Made by a program: the position numbers and the translations under genes
Shown here: positions 7,621-16,508 of the stretch, piece by piece
Position numbering within the stretch: position 1 is the stretch's first letter
Layout: the number at the start of each line of letters is the position of its first letter
Notes under the pieces: generated by a model
The model's input: the letters and a program-made list of their open reading frames with translations, nothing else
The model's database searches: none
What the model was told of the DNA's origin: nothing
NCBI GenBank assembly: GCA_022792945.1
Contig: JAAWBZ010000173.1
Span: forward strand, 1 to 47,875
Source of the DNA: Oscillospiraceae bacterium
GTDB taxonomy: Bacteria; Bacillota; Clostridia; Oscillospirales; Oscillospiraceae
Direction: 5' to 3'
Length of the DNA: 47,875 nucleotides

Positions 7621-7649
7621 TTGACGTAACACGCTGAATGTATTATACT
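7621..7649 (+). promoter_or_regulatory. Sigma-A promoter of the hemolysin III-family gene
   Basis: TTGACG (7621-7626), a 17-base spacer and TATACT (7644-7649). The start would lie about 20 bases before an AAAGGTGGT ribosome site. Confidence 0.85.
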
Positions 7650-7676
7650 GGAGATAATTAGAAAGGTGGTGCTCGT

Positions 7677-8402
7677 ATGGAGCAAGTATTATACCGTGAT
7701 CCCTTTGACAGCGCGCCCCGCCGCCGGGCCCGTCCGGTGGAGCGGGGGCGGGACCCCTATGACGGCCTGCGGCCCTGGTCGGCCATCACCCACGGGGTGG
7801 GGGCGGCGCTGGCGGTGGTGGCCACGGCGGTGCTGGTAGCTGGGGCGGCCGGTCTGGGCGATGTGTGGAAAATCGTGTCCTTCGCCGTCTACGGGGCGTC
7901 CATGATGGCGCTGTACACCGCCTCCACCCTGTACCACTGCGTGAATACCACGGTGGCCGGGCGGGTGGCGCTGCGCAAACTGGACCACTCCTCCATCTAT
8001 TTTCTCATCGCCGGGTCGTACACCCCGGTCTGCCTCATCGCTTTGCGGGGGGCCTGGGGCTGGTCGCTGTTCGGCGTCATCTGGGCGCTGGCCATCGCCG
8101 GGGTGGTGATGAGCCTCACCTGGATCAACTGCCCCCGGGTGGTCACCTCCACGGTGTATATCGCCATGGGCTGGCTGGCGGTGATCGCCATCTACCCCAT
8201 CTGGCAGGTGCTGGGGCTGCGGGGGGTGGCGTGGCTGCTGTCGGGCGGCGTGCTGTACACCGTGGGCGGCGTGCTGTACGCCCTGAAGTGGCCGGGGCGG
8301 GACAATCCCCGATTCGGCTGCCACGAGGTGTTCCACGTGTTCATCCTGCTGGGCTCCATCGCCCACTTTGTCATGATGTACCGGGTGCTGCTCCCCCTGT
8401 GA
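7677..8402 (+). CDS. Hemolysin III / TrhA (PAQR) family membrane protein
   Basis: A 241-residue polytopic membrane protein with a charged N-terminal tail (about 1-30) and about seven membrane spans. Diagnostic blocks are WSAITHGVGAAL, STLYHC, LRKLDHSSIYFLIAGSYTP and HEVFHVFILLGS; the conserved Ser, His and Asp residues resemble the metal-binding site of the PAQR/CREST superfamily. Bacterial members (YqfA/TrhA) influence membrane energetics and lipid homeostasis; cytolysis has been claimed for only a few. The ATG has AAAGGTGGT 6 bases upstream. The gene stands alone between a clear promoter and a hairpin that starts at its stop codon. Confidence 0.92.
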   Translation: MEQVLYRDPFDSAPRRRARPVERGRDPYDGLRPWSAITHGVGAALAVVATAVLVAGAAGLGDVWKIVSFAVYGASMMALYTASTLYHCVNTTVAGRVALRKLDHSSIYFLIAGSYTPVCLIALRGAWGWSLFGVIWALAIAGVVMSLTWINCPRVVTSTVYIAMGWLAVIAIYPIWQVLGLRGVAWLLSGGVLYTVGGVLYALKWPGRDNPRFGCHEVFHVFILLGSIAHFVMMYRVLLPL

Positions 8403-8631
8403 CCTACTTTTTCTTTCAAGAAAAAGTAGGCAAAAAGAACGTTAACTCGTTACCAACGCAGTCAAGTATTGTCAAGCTTTCCCTCGGCGACAAGACGAGC
8501 GGGTAACTGTTGTCCCCGTTTCTTGAAAGAAAAAGCAGACAAAAAGAACTTTAATCCGTTGCTAACGCGGTCAAATATTGTAAAGTTTTCCCTCGGCGGC
8601 AAAGCGAGGGGATAAACGCTGCCCCCGCCCG
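8403..8631. repeat. Duplicated about 109-bp intergenic repeat beginning with an AT-rich hairpin
   Basis: Two diverged copies of about 109 bp lie head to tail; AAAAAGAAC occurs at 8432 and again at 8541. Shared blocks include GAAAAAG, AACGC, TCAA(G/A)TATTGT and TTTTCCCTCGGCG. The first copy opens with a perfect 13-bp inverted repeat (8403-8430, CCTACTTTTTCTT and its complement, 2-base loop), which may end the preceding transcript. No open frame with a ribosome site was found in either copy. Confidence 0.7.
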
Positions 8632-8666
8632 GGCTGTGCCCGGGCGGGGGCAGCGTCTGTTGGGCA
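8626..8666. terminator. Strong hairpin downstream of the liv operon
   Basis: A perfect 18-bp GC-rich stem (ACGCTGCCCCCGCCCGGG and its complement) around a 5-base loop, 19 bases beyond the livF stop on the minus strand, with a short TTTAT tail on that side. Confidence 0.7.
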
Positions 8667-8685
8667 GGCCGGGAGGCTTGTGCCG

Positions 8686-9387
8686 CTATCCGCCTAAATA
8701 GGCCTTCTTCACCGCCGCATTGTGGAGCAGCTCGTCCCCGGTGCCGGTGGCCACGATTTTGCCTGTCTCCAGCACATAGCCCCGGTCGGCCACGGACAGA
8801 GCCATCTGGGCGTTCTGCTCCACCAGGAGGATGGTGGTGCCCGCCTTGTGGAGCTGCCGGATGATGTCGAAGATCTGCTCCACCAGGATGGGGGCCAGCC
8901 CCATGGACGGCTCATCCAGCATCAGCAGCTTGGGGCTGCTCATCAGCCCCCGGCCCATGGCCAGCATCTGCTGCTCCCCGCCGGACAGGGTGCCCGCCAC
9001 CTGGCGGCGGCGCTCCTTCAGCCGGGGGAACTGCTCATAGACCCGCTCCAGGTTGGGGGCGATGGTGGAGCGGGGCTGGGTATATGCCCCCATCTCCAAG
9101 TTTTCCTCCACCGTCATCTGCTGGAACACCCGCCGTCCCTCCGGGACGTGGGCCAGCCCCAGCTCCACAATCCGGTGGGCAGGGACTGCCCCCAGGGGCT
9201 GATCCAGGAACGAAAGGGAGCCGGTGCGGGAGTGGAGCAGCCCGCACACCGTGTTCAGGATGGTGGACTTGCCCGCGCCGTTGGCACCGATCAGGGTGAC
9301 CACCTCGCCGGCGTTCACCTCGAAGGACACCCCCTTGATGGCGTGGATGGCGCCGTAATACACATTGATGTCGTTTACCTTCAGCAT
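8686..9387 (-). CDS. livF: Branched-chain amino acid ABC transporter, ATP-binding protein LivF
   Basis: A 233-residue ATPase of LivF type and normal length. Walker A is GANGAGKST, the signature is LSGGEQQM, Walker B is LLMLDEPSMGL, and the LivF-typical LAHVPEGRRVFQQMTVEENL stretch lies between them. Together with LivG it drives the LivHM permease to import leucine, isoleucine, valine or related hydrophobic amino acids. It is the last gene of livK-H-M-G-F; its ATG lies 1 base after the livG stop, so it is coupled to livG. Exact substrate preference cannot be read from the sequence. Confidence 0.95.
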   Translation of the reverse strand: MLKVNDINVYYGAIHAIKGVSFEVNAGEVVTLIGANGAGKSTILNTVCGLLHSRTGSLSFLDQPLGAVPAHRIVELGLAHVPEGRRVFQQMTVEENLEMGAYTQPRSTIAPNLERVYEQFPRLKERRRQVAGTLSGGEQQMLAMGRGLMSSPKLLMLDEPSMGLAPILVEQIFDIIRQLHKAGTTILLVEQNAQMALSVADRGYVLETGKIVATGTGDELLHNAAVKKAYLGG

Positions 9388-9388
9388 A

Positions 9389-10228
9389 TCAGTCCGCGCC
9401 CCCTTCCCGCTGCTTGCCCAGATAGGCCTCGATCACCGTGGGATTAGACTGGATCTCCTCCGCGGTGCCCTTGGCGATGATCTGGCCGAAGTTGAGCACG
9501 CAAATGCCCTCGCAGATGCCCATGACCAGGTTCATGTCGTGCTCGATGAGCATGATGGCGATGTGGAACATATCGCGGATCTTGCGGATATTGTCCATCA
9601 GCTCCGCGGTCTCCGAGGGGTTCATGCCTGCTGCCGGCTCATCCAGCAGCAGGATGCCGGGGTTGGTGGCCAGAGCGCGGACGATCTCCAGGCGGCGCTG
9701 CGCGCCGTAGGGGAGGCTGCCGGCGCGGTGATTCGCCAGGTCCTGCATATCGAAAATGCTCAGCAGCTCCATAGCCTTCTCGTGGGCCAGCCGCTCCTGC
9801 TTCCAGTACCGGGGCAGGCGGAAAATGCCGGTCCACATGGAGTAGGGCAGCTGGTTGTGGAGGCCGATTTTCACGTTGTCCTCCACGCTCAGGGAGGAGA
9901 AAAGGCGGATATTCTGGAACGTGCGGGCGATGCCCGCCTGATTGACCTGGACGGTGTTCATGCCGTGGGTGTCGATGCCCCCCAGGAGGATGGTGCCGCG
10001 GGTGGGCTGGTAGACCTTGGTCAGGAGGTTGAACACCGTGGTCTTGCCCGCGCCGTTGGGACCGATGAGGCCGGCGATCTCGGTGCGGCCGATGGTCAGG
10101 TTGAAATTGTCCACCGCCGTCAGGCCGCCGAAGTCGATGCCCAGGCCGATGCACTCCAGAATAGGCGATTTGTCGGCGTCGCGCTCCGGGATCAGGGCGC
10201 TGCGCTGGACGGATACCAGTTTACTCAT
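9389..10228 (-). CDS. livG: Branched-chain amino acid ABC transporter, ATP-binding protein LivG
   Basis: A 279-residue ATPase with Walker A GPNGAGKTT, the LivG-type signature LPYGAQRRLEI and Walker B ILLLDEPAAGMNP, plus the longer insertion and C-terminal helices of LivG relative to LivF. It is the second cytoplasmic ATPase of the liv importer. The ATG at 10226-10228 follows GAAGGAGGGA and overlaps the livM end by 8 bases; the longer open frame upstream of it has no ribosome site. Confidence 0.95.
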   Translation of the reverse strand: MSKLVSVQRSALIPERDADKSPILECIGLGIDFGGLTAVDNFNLTIGRTEIAGLIGPNGAGKTTVFNLLTKVYQPTRGTILLGGIDTHGMNTVQVNQAGIARTFQNIRLFSSLSVEDNVKIGLHNQLPYSMWTGIFRLPRYWKQERLAHEKAMELLSIFDMQDLANHRAGSLPYGAQRRLEIVRALATNPGILLLDEPAAGMNPSETAELMDNIRKIRDMFHIAIMLIEHDMNLVMGICEGICVLNFGQIIAKGTAEEIQSNPTVIEAYLGKQREGGAD

Positions 10229-11318
10229 GACGCGGTCCCTCCTTCTCTGCAGACGGTTGGGCGGGCTGCTTCCGGCGCAGCGGCGACTGCGCACGGGCGA
10301 AGAACGCCTTTATCGCGGGGCTGTTGGTGGCCAGCATGACCAGGATCAGTACGATGGCGTAAACCAGCATCCGGTAGTCCGCGAACTGGCGCAGCGCCTC
10401 GGGCAGGATGGTCAGGGCGGCAGCCGCGATGATGGAACCCCACATGTTGCCGAGACCGCCCAGCACCACGAACACCAGAATCAGAATGGACGTATTGAAA
10501 TCGAACTTATTGGCCACCACGGTGGTGAAGTTCATAGCGAACAGCGTACCCGCCGCGCCCGCCAGAGCGGCGGAGGTAACGAACGCCATGAGCTTGTACT
10601 TGGTGACGTGGATGCCCACCGACTCGGCGGCGATGCGGTTGTCCCGCAGGGCCATGATGGCGCGGCCGGAGCGGCTCTGAATGAGGTTGAGCACGACGAA
10701 CAGCGTCACCAGGATCAGCGCCACGCCGGCGATGAAGGTGGACAGCTCCGGGATGTTGGAGATACCCATGGGGCCGCCGATGATGGTCCGTCCTCCCTCC
10801 TCCAGGCCCAGCTCATTGGCGCTGGTCATGAGCATGCCGAAGTGGAGGCCGTGGGAATCCAGACCCACATAGAGGTTATTCAGGAGGCTCTTGATGATCT
10901 CGCCGAAGGCCAGGGTGACGATGGCCAGATAGTCGCCCTTGAGCCGCAGCACCGGCACGCCGATGACCACGCCGGCCAGCCCCGCGCAGATCGCGCCCAC
11001 CACCATGGAGACCGCCAGGCGAAGCCCCCCGATGGGGATCACGTTTTCCAGGGCGATGGCCGCCACCACGCCGGAGAACGCGCCCACGCTCATAAAGCCC
11101 GCGTGGCCCAGGCTCAGCTCGCCCAGGATGCCCACCGTCAGGTTCAGCGACACCGCCATGACCACATACGCGCAGATGGGGACCAGCATGCCCTGGAGCG
11201 ACGAGCTGATGCCGCCGCCGGCGCTCATAGCCTGAAGGATGACAAAGGCCACCAGGACGATGCCGTAGGTAAAGAGATTGCTGCGGGTGGTTTTTGTCAG
11301 ACGTCTTGGTTTTTTCAT
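10221..11318 (-). CDS. livM: Branched-chain amino acid ABC transporter, permease LivM
   Basis: A 365-residue permease with 8-10 hydrophobic segments. VSLNLTVGILGELSLGHAGF near residue 60 and LRLKGDYLAIVTLAFGEI near 140 are LivM signatures, and the ATPase-contact region includes SRSGRAIMALRDNRIAAESVG. It forms the membrane channel with LivH. The ATG at 11316-11318 was chosen because GAGGTG lies 6 bases upstream; a GTG three codons earlier is possible. It starts about 10 bases after the livH stop. Confidence 0.94.
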   Translation of the reverse strand: MKKPRRLTKTTRSNLFTYGIVLVAFVILQAMSAGGGISSSLQGMLVPICAYVVMAVSLNLTVGILGELSLGHAGFMSVGAFSGVVAAIALENVIPIGGLRLAVSMVVGAICAGLAGVVIGVPVLRLKGDYLAIVTLAFGEIIKSLLNNLYVGLDSHGLHFGMLMTSANELGLEEGGRTIIGGPMGISNIPELSTFIAGVALILVTLFVVLNLIQSRSGRAIMALRDNRIAAESVGIHVTKYKLMAFVTSAALAGAAGTLFAMNFTTVVANKFDFNTSILILVFVVLGGLGNMWGSIIAAAALTILPEALRQFADYRMLVYAIVLILVMLATNSPAIKAFFARAQSPLRRKQPAQPSAEKEGPRHE

Positions 11319-11328
11319 CACAGCCACC

Positions 11329-12210
11329 TCACACTTTCTCGCGGACCTGCTTGCCCAGAAGCCCGGCGGGCTTCACCAGCAGCACGATGATCAGCACGGC
11401 GAACACGATGGCGTTGGAGAGCTGGGTGGAGATATACGCGCCGGCGAAAATCTCGATGATGCCCAGCAGCAGCCCGCCCAGCAGGGCCCCGGGAATGGAG
11501 CCGATGCCGCCGAACACCGCCGCGGTAAAGGCCTTGATGCCCGGCATGGAGCCAGTGGTAGGCACCAGGGTGGGATACGCCGAGCACAGCAGCACGCCGG
11601 CAATGGCCGCCAGGGCCGAGCCGATGGCAAAGGTGACGGAGATGGTGGAATTGACGTTGATACCCATCAGCTGCGCCGCGCCCTTGTCCTCGGAGCAGGC
11701 GCGCATGGCCTTGCCCATCTTGGTCCGGCCGGTGAACCACGTCAGCACCAGCATGATGACCAGGCACGCGCTGATGGTGATGATGGTCACCAGGGACAGG
11801 TTCAGCTGCCCGCCGAACAGCTGGAAGGTCTTGCCGCCGCCCACGGCGGGAAACACCTTGGGGTTGGAGGACCACAGCAGCTGAGCCATATTCTGGAGAA
11901 AATAGCTCATGCCGATAGCCGTGATCAGCACCGCCAGGGACGGCGCGGCCCGCAGGGGCTTGTAGGCCAGCCGCTCGATAACCACGCCCAGCACCGTGCA
12001 CACGGCCATGGCCAGCACAATGCCCAAAACCGGCGGCAGCGCAAACCGGGAGACGGCGTAGAAGCAGATGTACGCGCCCACCATGATGACGTCGCCGTGG
12101 GCAAAGTTCAGCATCTTGGCGATGCCGTAGACCATGGTATAGCCCAGGGCGATGATCGCGTAGATGCTGCCCAGGCTGATGCCGTTGATCAGGTAATTGA
12201 TAAATACCAT
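11329..12210 (-). CDS. livH: Branched-chain amino acid ABC transporter, permease LivH
   Basis: A 293-residue permease. The N-terminal INGISLGSIYAIIALGYTMV and NFAHGDVIMVGAY blocks are diagnostic for LivH, and GKAMRACSEDKGAAQLMGIN is the cytoplasmic loop that meets the ATPases. It has about eight membrane spans and pairs with LivM. The ATG has GAGGTG upstream. It is the first gene after livK, from which it is separated by 169 bases holding two stem-loops, so its expression may be lower than that of livK. Confidence 0.94.
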   Translation of the reverse strand: MVFINYLINGISLGSIYAIIALGYTMVYGIAKMLNFAHGDVIMVGAYICFYAVSRFALPPVLGIVLAMAVCTVLGVVIERLAYKPLRAAPSLAVLITAIGMSYFLQNMAQLLWSSNPKVFPAVGGGKTFQLFGGQLNLSLVTIITISACLVIMLVLTWFTGRTKMGKAMRACSEDKGAAQLMGINVNSTISVTFAIGSALAAIAGVLLCSAYPTLVPTTGSMPGIKAFTAAVFGGIGSIPGALLGGLLLGIIEIFAGAYISTQLSNAIVFAVLIIVLLVKPAGLLGKQVREKV

Positions 12211-12246
12211 GCCAACACCTCATTTTCCTTTTCTCTTAGAATGAAC

Positions 12247-12354
12247 ACAGCCATAGAGCAGAAGGTTCCTCCGAAAAAGCCCTCTGCTCTGTGGCTGTAC
12301 GCAGGGCTTTGAAAGTACGCAGGCGGCTGGAGAGTGCGCGGGCACTCTCCAGCC
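12247..12354 (-). other. Two stem-loops in the livK-livH gap
   Basis: The first (12247-12298) pairs ACAGCCATAGAGCAGAAGG with CCCTCTGCTCTGTGGCTGT with two or three mismatches; the second (12325-12354) has a perfect 13-bp stem, GGCTGGAGAGTGC. Neither is followed by a U-run on the minus strand. Such hairpins between a binding-protein gene and its permease genes commonly stabilise the upstream mRNA or cause partial termination; this role is inferred. Confidence 0.6.
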
Positions 12355-12379
12355 ATTGGGAATGGGGTCTGAGAATCGA

Positions 12380-13621
12380 TCACATGCCGACGTAAGCGCC
12401 GTCCTGGATGACCATGCCCTTGGGGCTCTTGGACACAGCGCCGGTGGCGTCCCAGGTCATGCTCTCGCCGGTGAGGCCATCAAAGGTCATGGAGGTGAAC
12501 TGCTCGATCATCTTCTCGCACAGCGTGGCGGCGTCCATATCCGGCGTGGCGCCCGCGGCCTCCAGTGCCTGCTTGTAAGCGTAGACACAGTCATAGGCGT
12601 CGGCGGCGAACTGGTTGGGGATCTCACCAAACTGCTCCTGGTACTTGGAGACGAAGGACTGAGTGCGCTCGTCCTCGGCGTCGGCGTTGAAGGGAGTCAG
12701 CAGCATCACGCCCTCGGCCAGGGAGGTATCGAAGCCCTCCATGGTCAGGATGCCGTCCATGCCGTCCACACCGAACCACTTAGGCTCGTAGCTCATGCCC
12801 TTGGCCTGGGCCAGGATCAGGGAGGCGGGCTGATAGTACATGGGGAGGAACACCAGGTCCGCGCCGTTATTCTTGGCGTCGGTCAGCTGCACGGAAAAGT
12901 CGGTGTCCGAGCCGTCGGCGAAGGTGGTGGCGGAGACGACCTCCAGGCCCAGCTCGCCGGCCTTCTCAATGAAGGTCTCGTAGATGCCCACGGAGTAAAC
13001 GTCGTCATTCTTATAAATGACGGCGATCTTGGTGCCCAGGCTCTGGTCAGCGATGTACTGCGCAGAGGCGGAGCCCTGGTTGGGGTCCATGAAGCACATC
13101 TGGAACATATTGTCCTTGCCGTCCAGCACCGCGGTGGAGGAGGCGGAGGGAGTCAGGCCGAAGATGCGGTCGGCGTTGTTCTTGGCGGAGGTCGCCTCAC
13201 AGGGCTTGGAGGTGACGGAACCCAGGGACAGCTGCATGCCCCAATCCTTCAGGGCGTTGTAAGCGTTGACGGCCTTCTCGGCGTCGTGGGTGTCGTCCTC
13301 GTACTTCAGATCAAACTGAACGCCGCCCATGGCATTGATCTCCTCCACGGCGATCGCCGCGCCGTGCATGGCTGCCATGCCGTAGATGGCCGCGCTGCCG
13401 GTGAGGGGACCGGTGCCGCCCAGCTTAAAGGCGTCGCCGGAGGGCGCTGCGGGGTCGCTGCCGCCGTCGTCGCCTTCGGCGGGCGCGTCGGAGCCGTTGT
13501 TGGCGGCGGAACCATTGGAGCCGTTGTCAGCGGCAGGCTGCTGGGTGTCGTTTCCGCCGCAGGCTGCCAGGCAGCCCAGCAGCAGCGCGCACGCCAGCAG
13601 GAGGGAAAGCACTTTCTTCAT
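12380..13621 (-). CDS. livK: Branched-chain amino acid ABC transporter, substrate-binding lipoprotein
   Basis: A 413-residue lipoprotein. The signal peptide ends in the lipobox LAAC (Cys21 becomes the lipidated N-terminus), followed by a low-complexity linker rich in Asn, Gly, Ala and Asp (about 22-60) and a type I periplasmic-binding fold (GGTGPLTGSAAIYGMA, AIAVEEINAMGG). It captures the amino acid outside the membrane and delivers it to LivHM. The ATG has AGGAGA upstream. It is the promoter-proximal gene of the operon. The family also binds amides and other hydrophobic ligands, so the substrate is probable rather than certain. Confidence 0.93.
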   Translation of the reverse strand: MKKVLSLLLACALLLGCLAACGGNDTQQPAADNGSNGSAANNGSDAPAEGDDGGSDPAAPSGDAFKLGGTGPLTGSAAIYGMAAMHGAAIAVEEINAMGGVQFDLKYEDDTHDAEKAVNAYNALKDWGMQLSLGSVTSKPCEATSAKNNADRIFGLTPSASSTAVLDGKDNMFQMCFMDPNQGSASAQYIADQSLGTKIAVIYKNDDVYSVGIYETFIEKAGELGLEVVSATTFADGSDTDFSVQLTDAKNNGADLVFLPMYYQPASLILAQAKGMSYEPKWFGVDGMDGILTMEGFDTSLAEGVMLLTPFNADAEDERTQSFVSKYQEQFGEIPNQFAADAYDCVYAYKQALEAAGATPDMDAATLCEKMIEQFTSMTFDGLTGESMTWDATGAVSKSPKGMVIQDGAYVGM

Positions 13622-13696
13622 GTTACATATCTCCTATTCCTTGATTTGAATGCAAAACCGCCGGGAAACCAAAGCCTTTGGCGATTTATTGCACTA

Positions 13697-13725
13697 ATCA
13701 TATGCTTTTTCGGCAAAAGTGTCAA
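13697..13725 (-). promoter_or_regulatory. Sigma-A promoter of the liv operon
   Basis: On the minus strand TTGACA (13720-13725) and TATGAT (13697-13702) are separated by 17 bases; the start would lie about 70 bases before livK. No CodY-type box was recognised with confidence. Confidence 0.85.
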
Positions 13726-13935
13726 TCCGAAATCTGAATATGAATGGAGATTTCCACGCGCTTTTTTTGGCTGTTCTGCACAAAAACAGCCTATCTATTT
13801 TGTCTGTTCATGATAATATTAGATTTTCTCATAACCAAAACCCCGTGCCGTTTCCGCATACCCCCTTCCCCACCCTGGAGCATGGCAGCGTCCGCCATTG
13901 TCTGAGCTCTCTGGTTTCAGGGGCAGCACGCAAGA

Positions 13936-13961
13936 CAGCCAGCCGCTTTCGCGGCTGGCTG
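13936..13961. terminator. Hairpin downstream of the amino acid ABC ATPase gene
   Basis: An 11-bp perfect stem (CAGCCAGCCGC and its complement, loop TTTC) 19 bases beyond the ATPase gene stop. A short T-run follows only on the plus strand. The rest of the gap 13726-13980 is gene-free; nothing else was recognised in it. Confidence 0.5.
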
Positions 13962-13980
13962 CAGATTTTCCGCAAAGCCC

Positions 13981-14703
13981 TCAGAGGACCTTAGCCAGAA
14001 AGGTTTGCAGGCGCTCACACTTCGGCGCGCCGAACACATCCTCCGGCGAACCCTGCTCCAGGATGTGGCCCTCGTCCATGAACAGCACACGGGTGGCCAC
14101 CTCCCGGGCAAAGCCCATCTGGTGCGTCACCAGCGCCATGGTCATCCCGTCCCGGGCCAGCTCGCGCATGACCTCCAGCACCTCGCCCACCATCTCCGGG
14201 TCCAGCGCCGAGGTAGGCTCGTCGAACAGCATCAGCTTCGGCTTCATGGCCAGCGCCCGGACAATGGCAATGCGCTGCTTCTGCCCGCCGGACAGCTGCG
14301 CCGGGTAGGCGTCCGCCTTGTCCCGCAGCTCCACCCGATCCAGGAGGGCCATGGCCGTCTCGTCCGCCTCCTCCTGGCTCATCAGCCTGGTGCGCACCGG
14401 GGCCAGGGTGATATTTTTCCGGATAGTCATGTTGGGGAACAGGTTGAAGTGCTGGAACACCATGCCCATCTGCCGGCGCACGGCGTTGATGTCCACCTTG
14501 GGGGCAGTGATCTCCTGCCCCTCGAAGAAGATGGCGCCGCCGGTGGGCTCCTCCAGCAGGTTCAGGCAGCGGAGGAACGTGGACTTGCCCGAGCCGGAGG
14601 GGCCGATGATGATAACCTTTTCCCCGGGGGCGATGTGCTCGTTGATGTGGTCCAGCACCAAATGGCTGCCGAAGGATTTGGACAGGTCTTTAACGTCGAT
14701 CAC
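13981..14703 (-). CDS. Polar amino acid ABC transporter, ATP-binding protein (GlnQ/HisP type)
   Basis: A 240-residue ATPase of the polar amino acid uptake family: Walker [10 protein letters not shown], signature [15 protein letters not shown], Walker [15 protein letters not shown], and the conserved [15 protein letters not shown]-loop region. It energises the permease encoded just upstream, with which it overlaps by 14 bases. The start is GTG (14701-14703). Members import glutamine, cystine, arginine or histidine; the sequence does not tell which. Confidence 0.94.
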   Translation of the reverse strand: MIDVKDLSKSFGSHLVLDHINEHIAPGEKVIIIGPSGSGKSTFLRCLNLLEEPTGGAIFFEGQEITAPKVDINAVRRQMGMVFQHFNLFPNMTIRKNITLAPVRTRLMSQEEADETAMALLDRVELRDKADAYPAQLSGGQKQRIAIVRALAMKPKLMLFDEPTSALDPEMVGEVLEVMRELARDGMTMALVTHQMGFAREVATRVLFMDEGHILEQGSPEDVFGAPKCERLQTFLAKVL

Positions 14704-15454
14704 TTTGCCGCAGCCTCCTTTCCAGCTTCCCCTGGAGCCAGGAGAATCCCATCACCAGCAATAGATAAATGCAGGCGGTGCCCACCAGGGGATACATGGT
14801 CTCATAGGTCCGCCCATAGATGCCCTGGGCGGCGTAGAGCAGCTCCTTGCCGCCGATGACAGTGATCAGAGAGGTGTCCTTGAGCAATATGATGAACTCA
14901 TTGCCAAGGGACGGCAGAATCGTCTTGAACGCCTGGGGAATGACGATGAAGCGCATGGTGTCCATATACCCCAGGCCCAGGCTGCGTCCGGCCTCACTCT
15001 GGCCGGGGTCCAGGGACATGAGGCCACCGCGGATGATCTCCGCCACATAGGCGCCGGAGTTGATGCCCAGGGTCAAAGCGCCCACCACGGTGAAATTCCG
15101 GCTGCTCCTGAAGATGACCAGGCCCATGATCAGCAGCTGGACCATCATGGGCGTACCGCGGATCACGGTGACATAGACCTTGGCGATGGCATTGACCGCG
15201 CCCAGGCAGAAATTTTTGCGGCCGGGCCGCTGCTGGTCGTGGGCCGTGCGCAGCACCGCCACCACAACGCCCAGCACCACGCCGATGCACAGCGCCATGG
15301 CGGTGGTCAGCAGCGTGGTGCCAACGCCCTTGAGATACTGGAGCCAGCGTTCGTTTTCGATGAAAGCCTGATAGAACATGACGTAGAACTTCTGCCAGAA
15401 GGGCAGTGTCGCGCCGCCGACGATCAGGGCTTTCCACTGTTCATACAGGGCCAT
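14690..15454 (-). CDS. Polar amino acid ABC transporter, permease (HisM/GlnP type)
   Basis: A 254-residue membrane protein with about five spans. [20 protein letters not shown] at the N-terminal side and the [20 protein letters not shown] loop are the signature of the His/Glu/Gln/Arg permease family; [13 protein letters not shown] is another conserved block. It forms the channel fed by the lipoprotein encoded upstream. The ATG follows GAGGTGG. It is longer at the N-terminus (about 40 residues before the first span) than typical short family members. Confidence 0.93.
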   Translation of the reverse strand: MALYEQWKALIVGGATLPFWQKFYVMFYQAFIENERWLQYLKGVGTTLLTTAMALCIGVVLGVVVAVLRTAHDQQRPGRKNFCLGAVNAIAKVYVTVIRGTPMMVQLLIMGLVIFRSSRNFTVVGALTLGINSGAYVAEIIRGGLMSLDPGQSEAGRSLGLGYMDTMRFIVIPQAFKTILPSLGNEFIILLKDTSLITVIGGKELLYAAQGIYGRTYETMYPLVGTACIYLLLVMGFSWLQGKLERRLRQSDRR

Positions 15455-15487
15455 AGCCCACCTCGATTCTCAGAAATTCCAGCGCAG

Positions 15488-15520
15488 CGCGCGCCGGGTG
15501 CATACAGCGCCCGGCGCGCG
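15488..15520 (-). other. GC-rich stem-loop between the binding-protein and permease genes
   Basis: A perfect 11-bp stem (CGCGCGCCGGG with CCCGGCGCGCG) and an 11-base loop, within the 76-base gap after the binding-protein stop. No U-run follows on the minus strand. A role in mRNA stabilisation or partial termination is inferred from its position. Confidence 0.6.
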
Positions 15521-15530
15521 GGGTTTTCCA

Positions 15531-16373
15531 TTATTCAGCGCCGATATAGCGGTCCAGGATCTCTTGCACGGTGCCGTCGGCGATCAGCTCCTTGAGCGCG
15601 CCGTTGACGGCCTCGGTCAGGGGACTGTTCTTGGCCAGTCCGATGGCGTAATCCTCGTTGGCATACTCGGTGTCCAGGATGGTGAGGCCGGGGTTCACAG
15701 TCACAAACTCCTCCGCGGGGCCGCTGTCGATGACCACACAGTCGATCTGCCCGTTGAGCAGGGCCTGAACGGCGGTAATGCCGTTGTCGTAGGCGATCAC
15801 ATGGTCGTCGCCGAAGTCGTCGGAGCAGTAGATGTAACCGGTGGTACCGCGCTGCGTGCCGATGGTCTGGTCGCCCAGCGTATCCAGGGTGATGTCAGAG
15901 CCTTCCGGCACAATGACCACCTGCACGCCGTTGGCGTATGTATCGGTGAAGTCCATGACAGCCAGCCGATCCTCTCTGACTGTGACGCCGGCGGCGACGA
16001 TGTCGCACTTCCCCTGCTGAACGGCCAGGAGGGCAGTGTCAAAATCCATGGGGTCGATCACCAGCTCCAGCCCCAGCTTCTCCGCGATGGCCGCGGCAAT
16101 ATCCGGATCGATGCCGTAGACGTTGTCACTGTCGTCGGTCATCTCATAGGGCGGGAAGCTGGGCTCGGTGCTCATGATGAGCTTGCCCGGCTCCACGGTG
16201 GGCAGCGCGCCGCCTGCGGCGCCGTCATCCTTGGCGGCATCGGCTCCGGCAGGGGTGCCGGTCTCAGCGGGCGCGGGCTGAGCCGCGGGCTCCTGGGTGT
16301 CGTTTCCGCCGCCGCAGGCGGCCAGGGCCAGCACCAGAGTCAGGGCCAGCAGCAGTGCAAGAATCTTTTTCAT
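15531..16373 (-). CDS. Polar amino acid ABC transporter, substrate-binding lipoprotein
   Basis: A 280-residue lipoprotein with lipobox LAAC (Cys20), a Pro/Ala/Gly/Thr-rich linker (about 21-55) and an SBP_bac_3 domain: LIMSTEPSFPPYEM, GIDPDIAAAIAEKLGLEL and QQGKCDIVAAGVTVREDR are typical. The domain binds a polar amino acid such as cystine, glutamine or arginine at the outer face of the membrane. It is first in the operon with its own strong promoter, so it is probably made in excess over the permease and ATPase. Confidence 0.93.
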   Translation of the reverse strand: MKKILALLLALTLVLALAACGGGNDTQEPAAQPAPAETGTPAGADAAKDDGAAGGALPTVEPGKLIMSTEPSFPPYEMTDDSDNVYGIDPDIAAAIAEKLGLELVIDPMDFDTALLAVQQGKCDIVAAGVTVREDRLAVMDFTDTYANGVQVVIVPEGSDITLDTLGDQTIGTQRGTTGYIYCSDDFGDDHVIAYDNGITAVQALLNGQIDCVVIDSGPAEEFVTVNPGLTILDTEYANEDYAIGLAKNSPLTEAVNGALKELIADGTVQEILDRYIGAE

Positions 16374-16418
16374 GTTTCCTTACTTCCTTCATTTTGGGGT
16401 TTTGTTTTGGATAACCGC

Positions 16419-16447
16419 ATTATACAACGCCCATGAATAAAATGCAA
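16419..16447 (-). promoter_or_regulatory. Sigma-A promoter of the polar amino acid importer operon
   Basis: On the minus strand TTGCAT (16442-16447), 17 bases, TATAAT (16419-16424). The start would lie about 40 bases before the binding-protein ATG. Confidence 0.85.
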
Positions 16448-16508
16448 GTGTTTTCCCATGTACATACTAGCCAATATTCCTGTATATTTTCCACGATCTC
16501 TGGTGATT

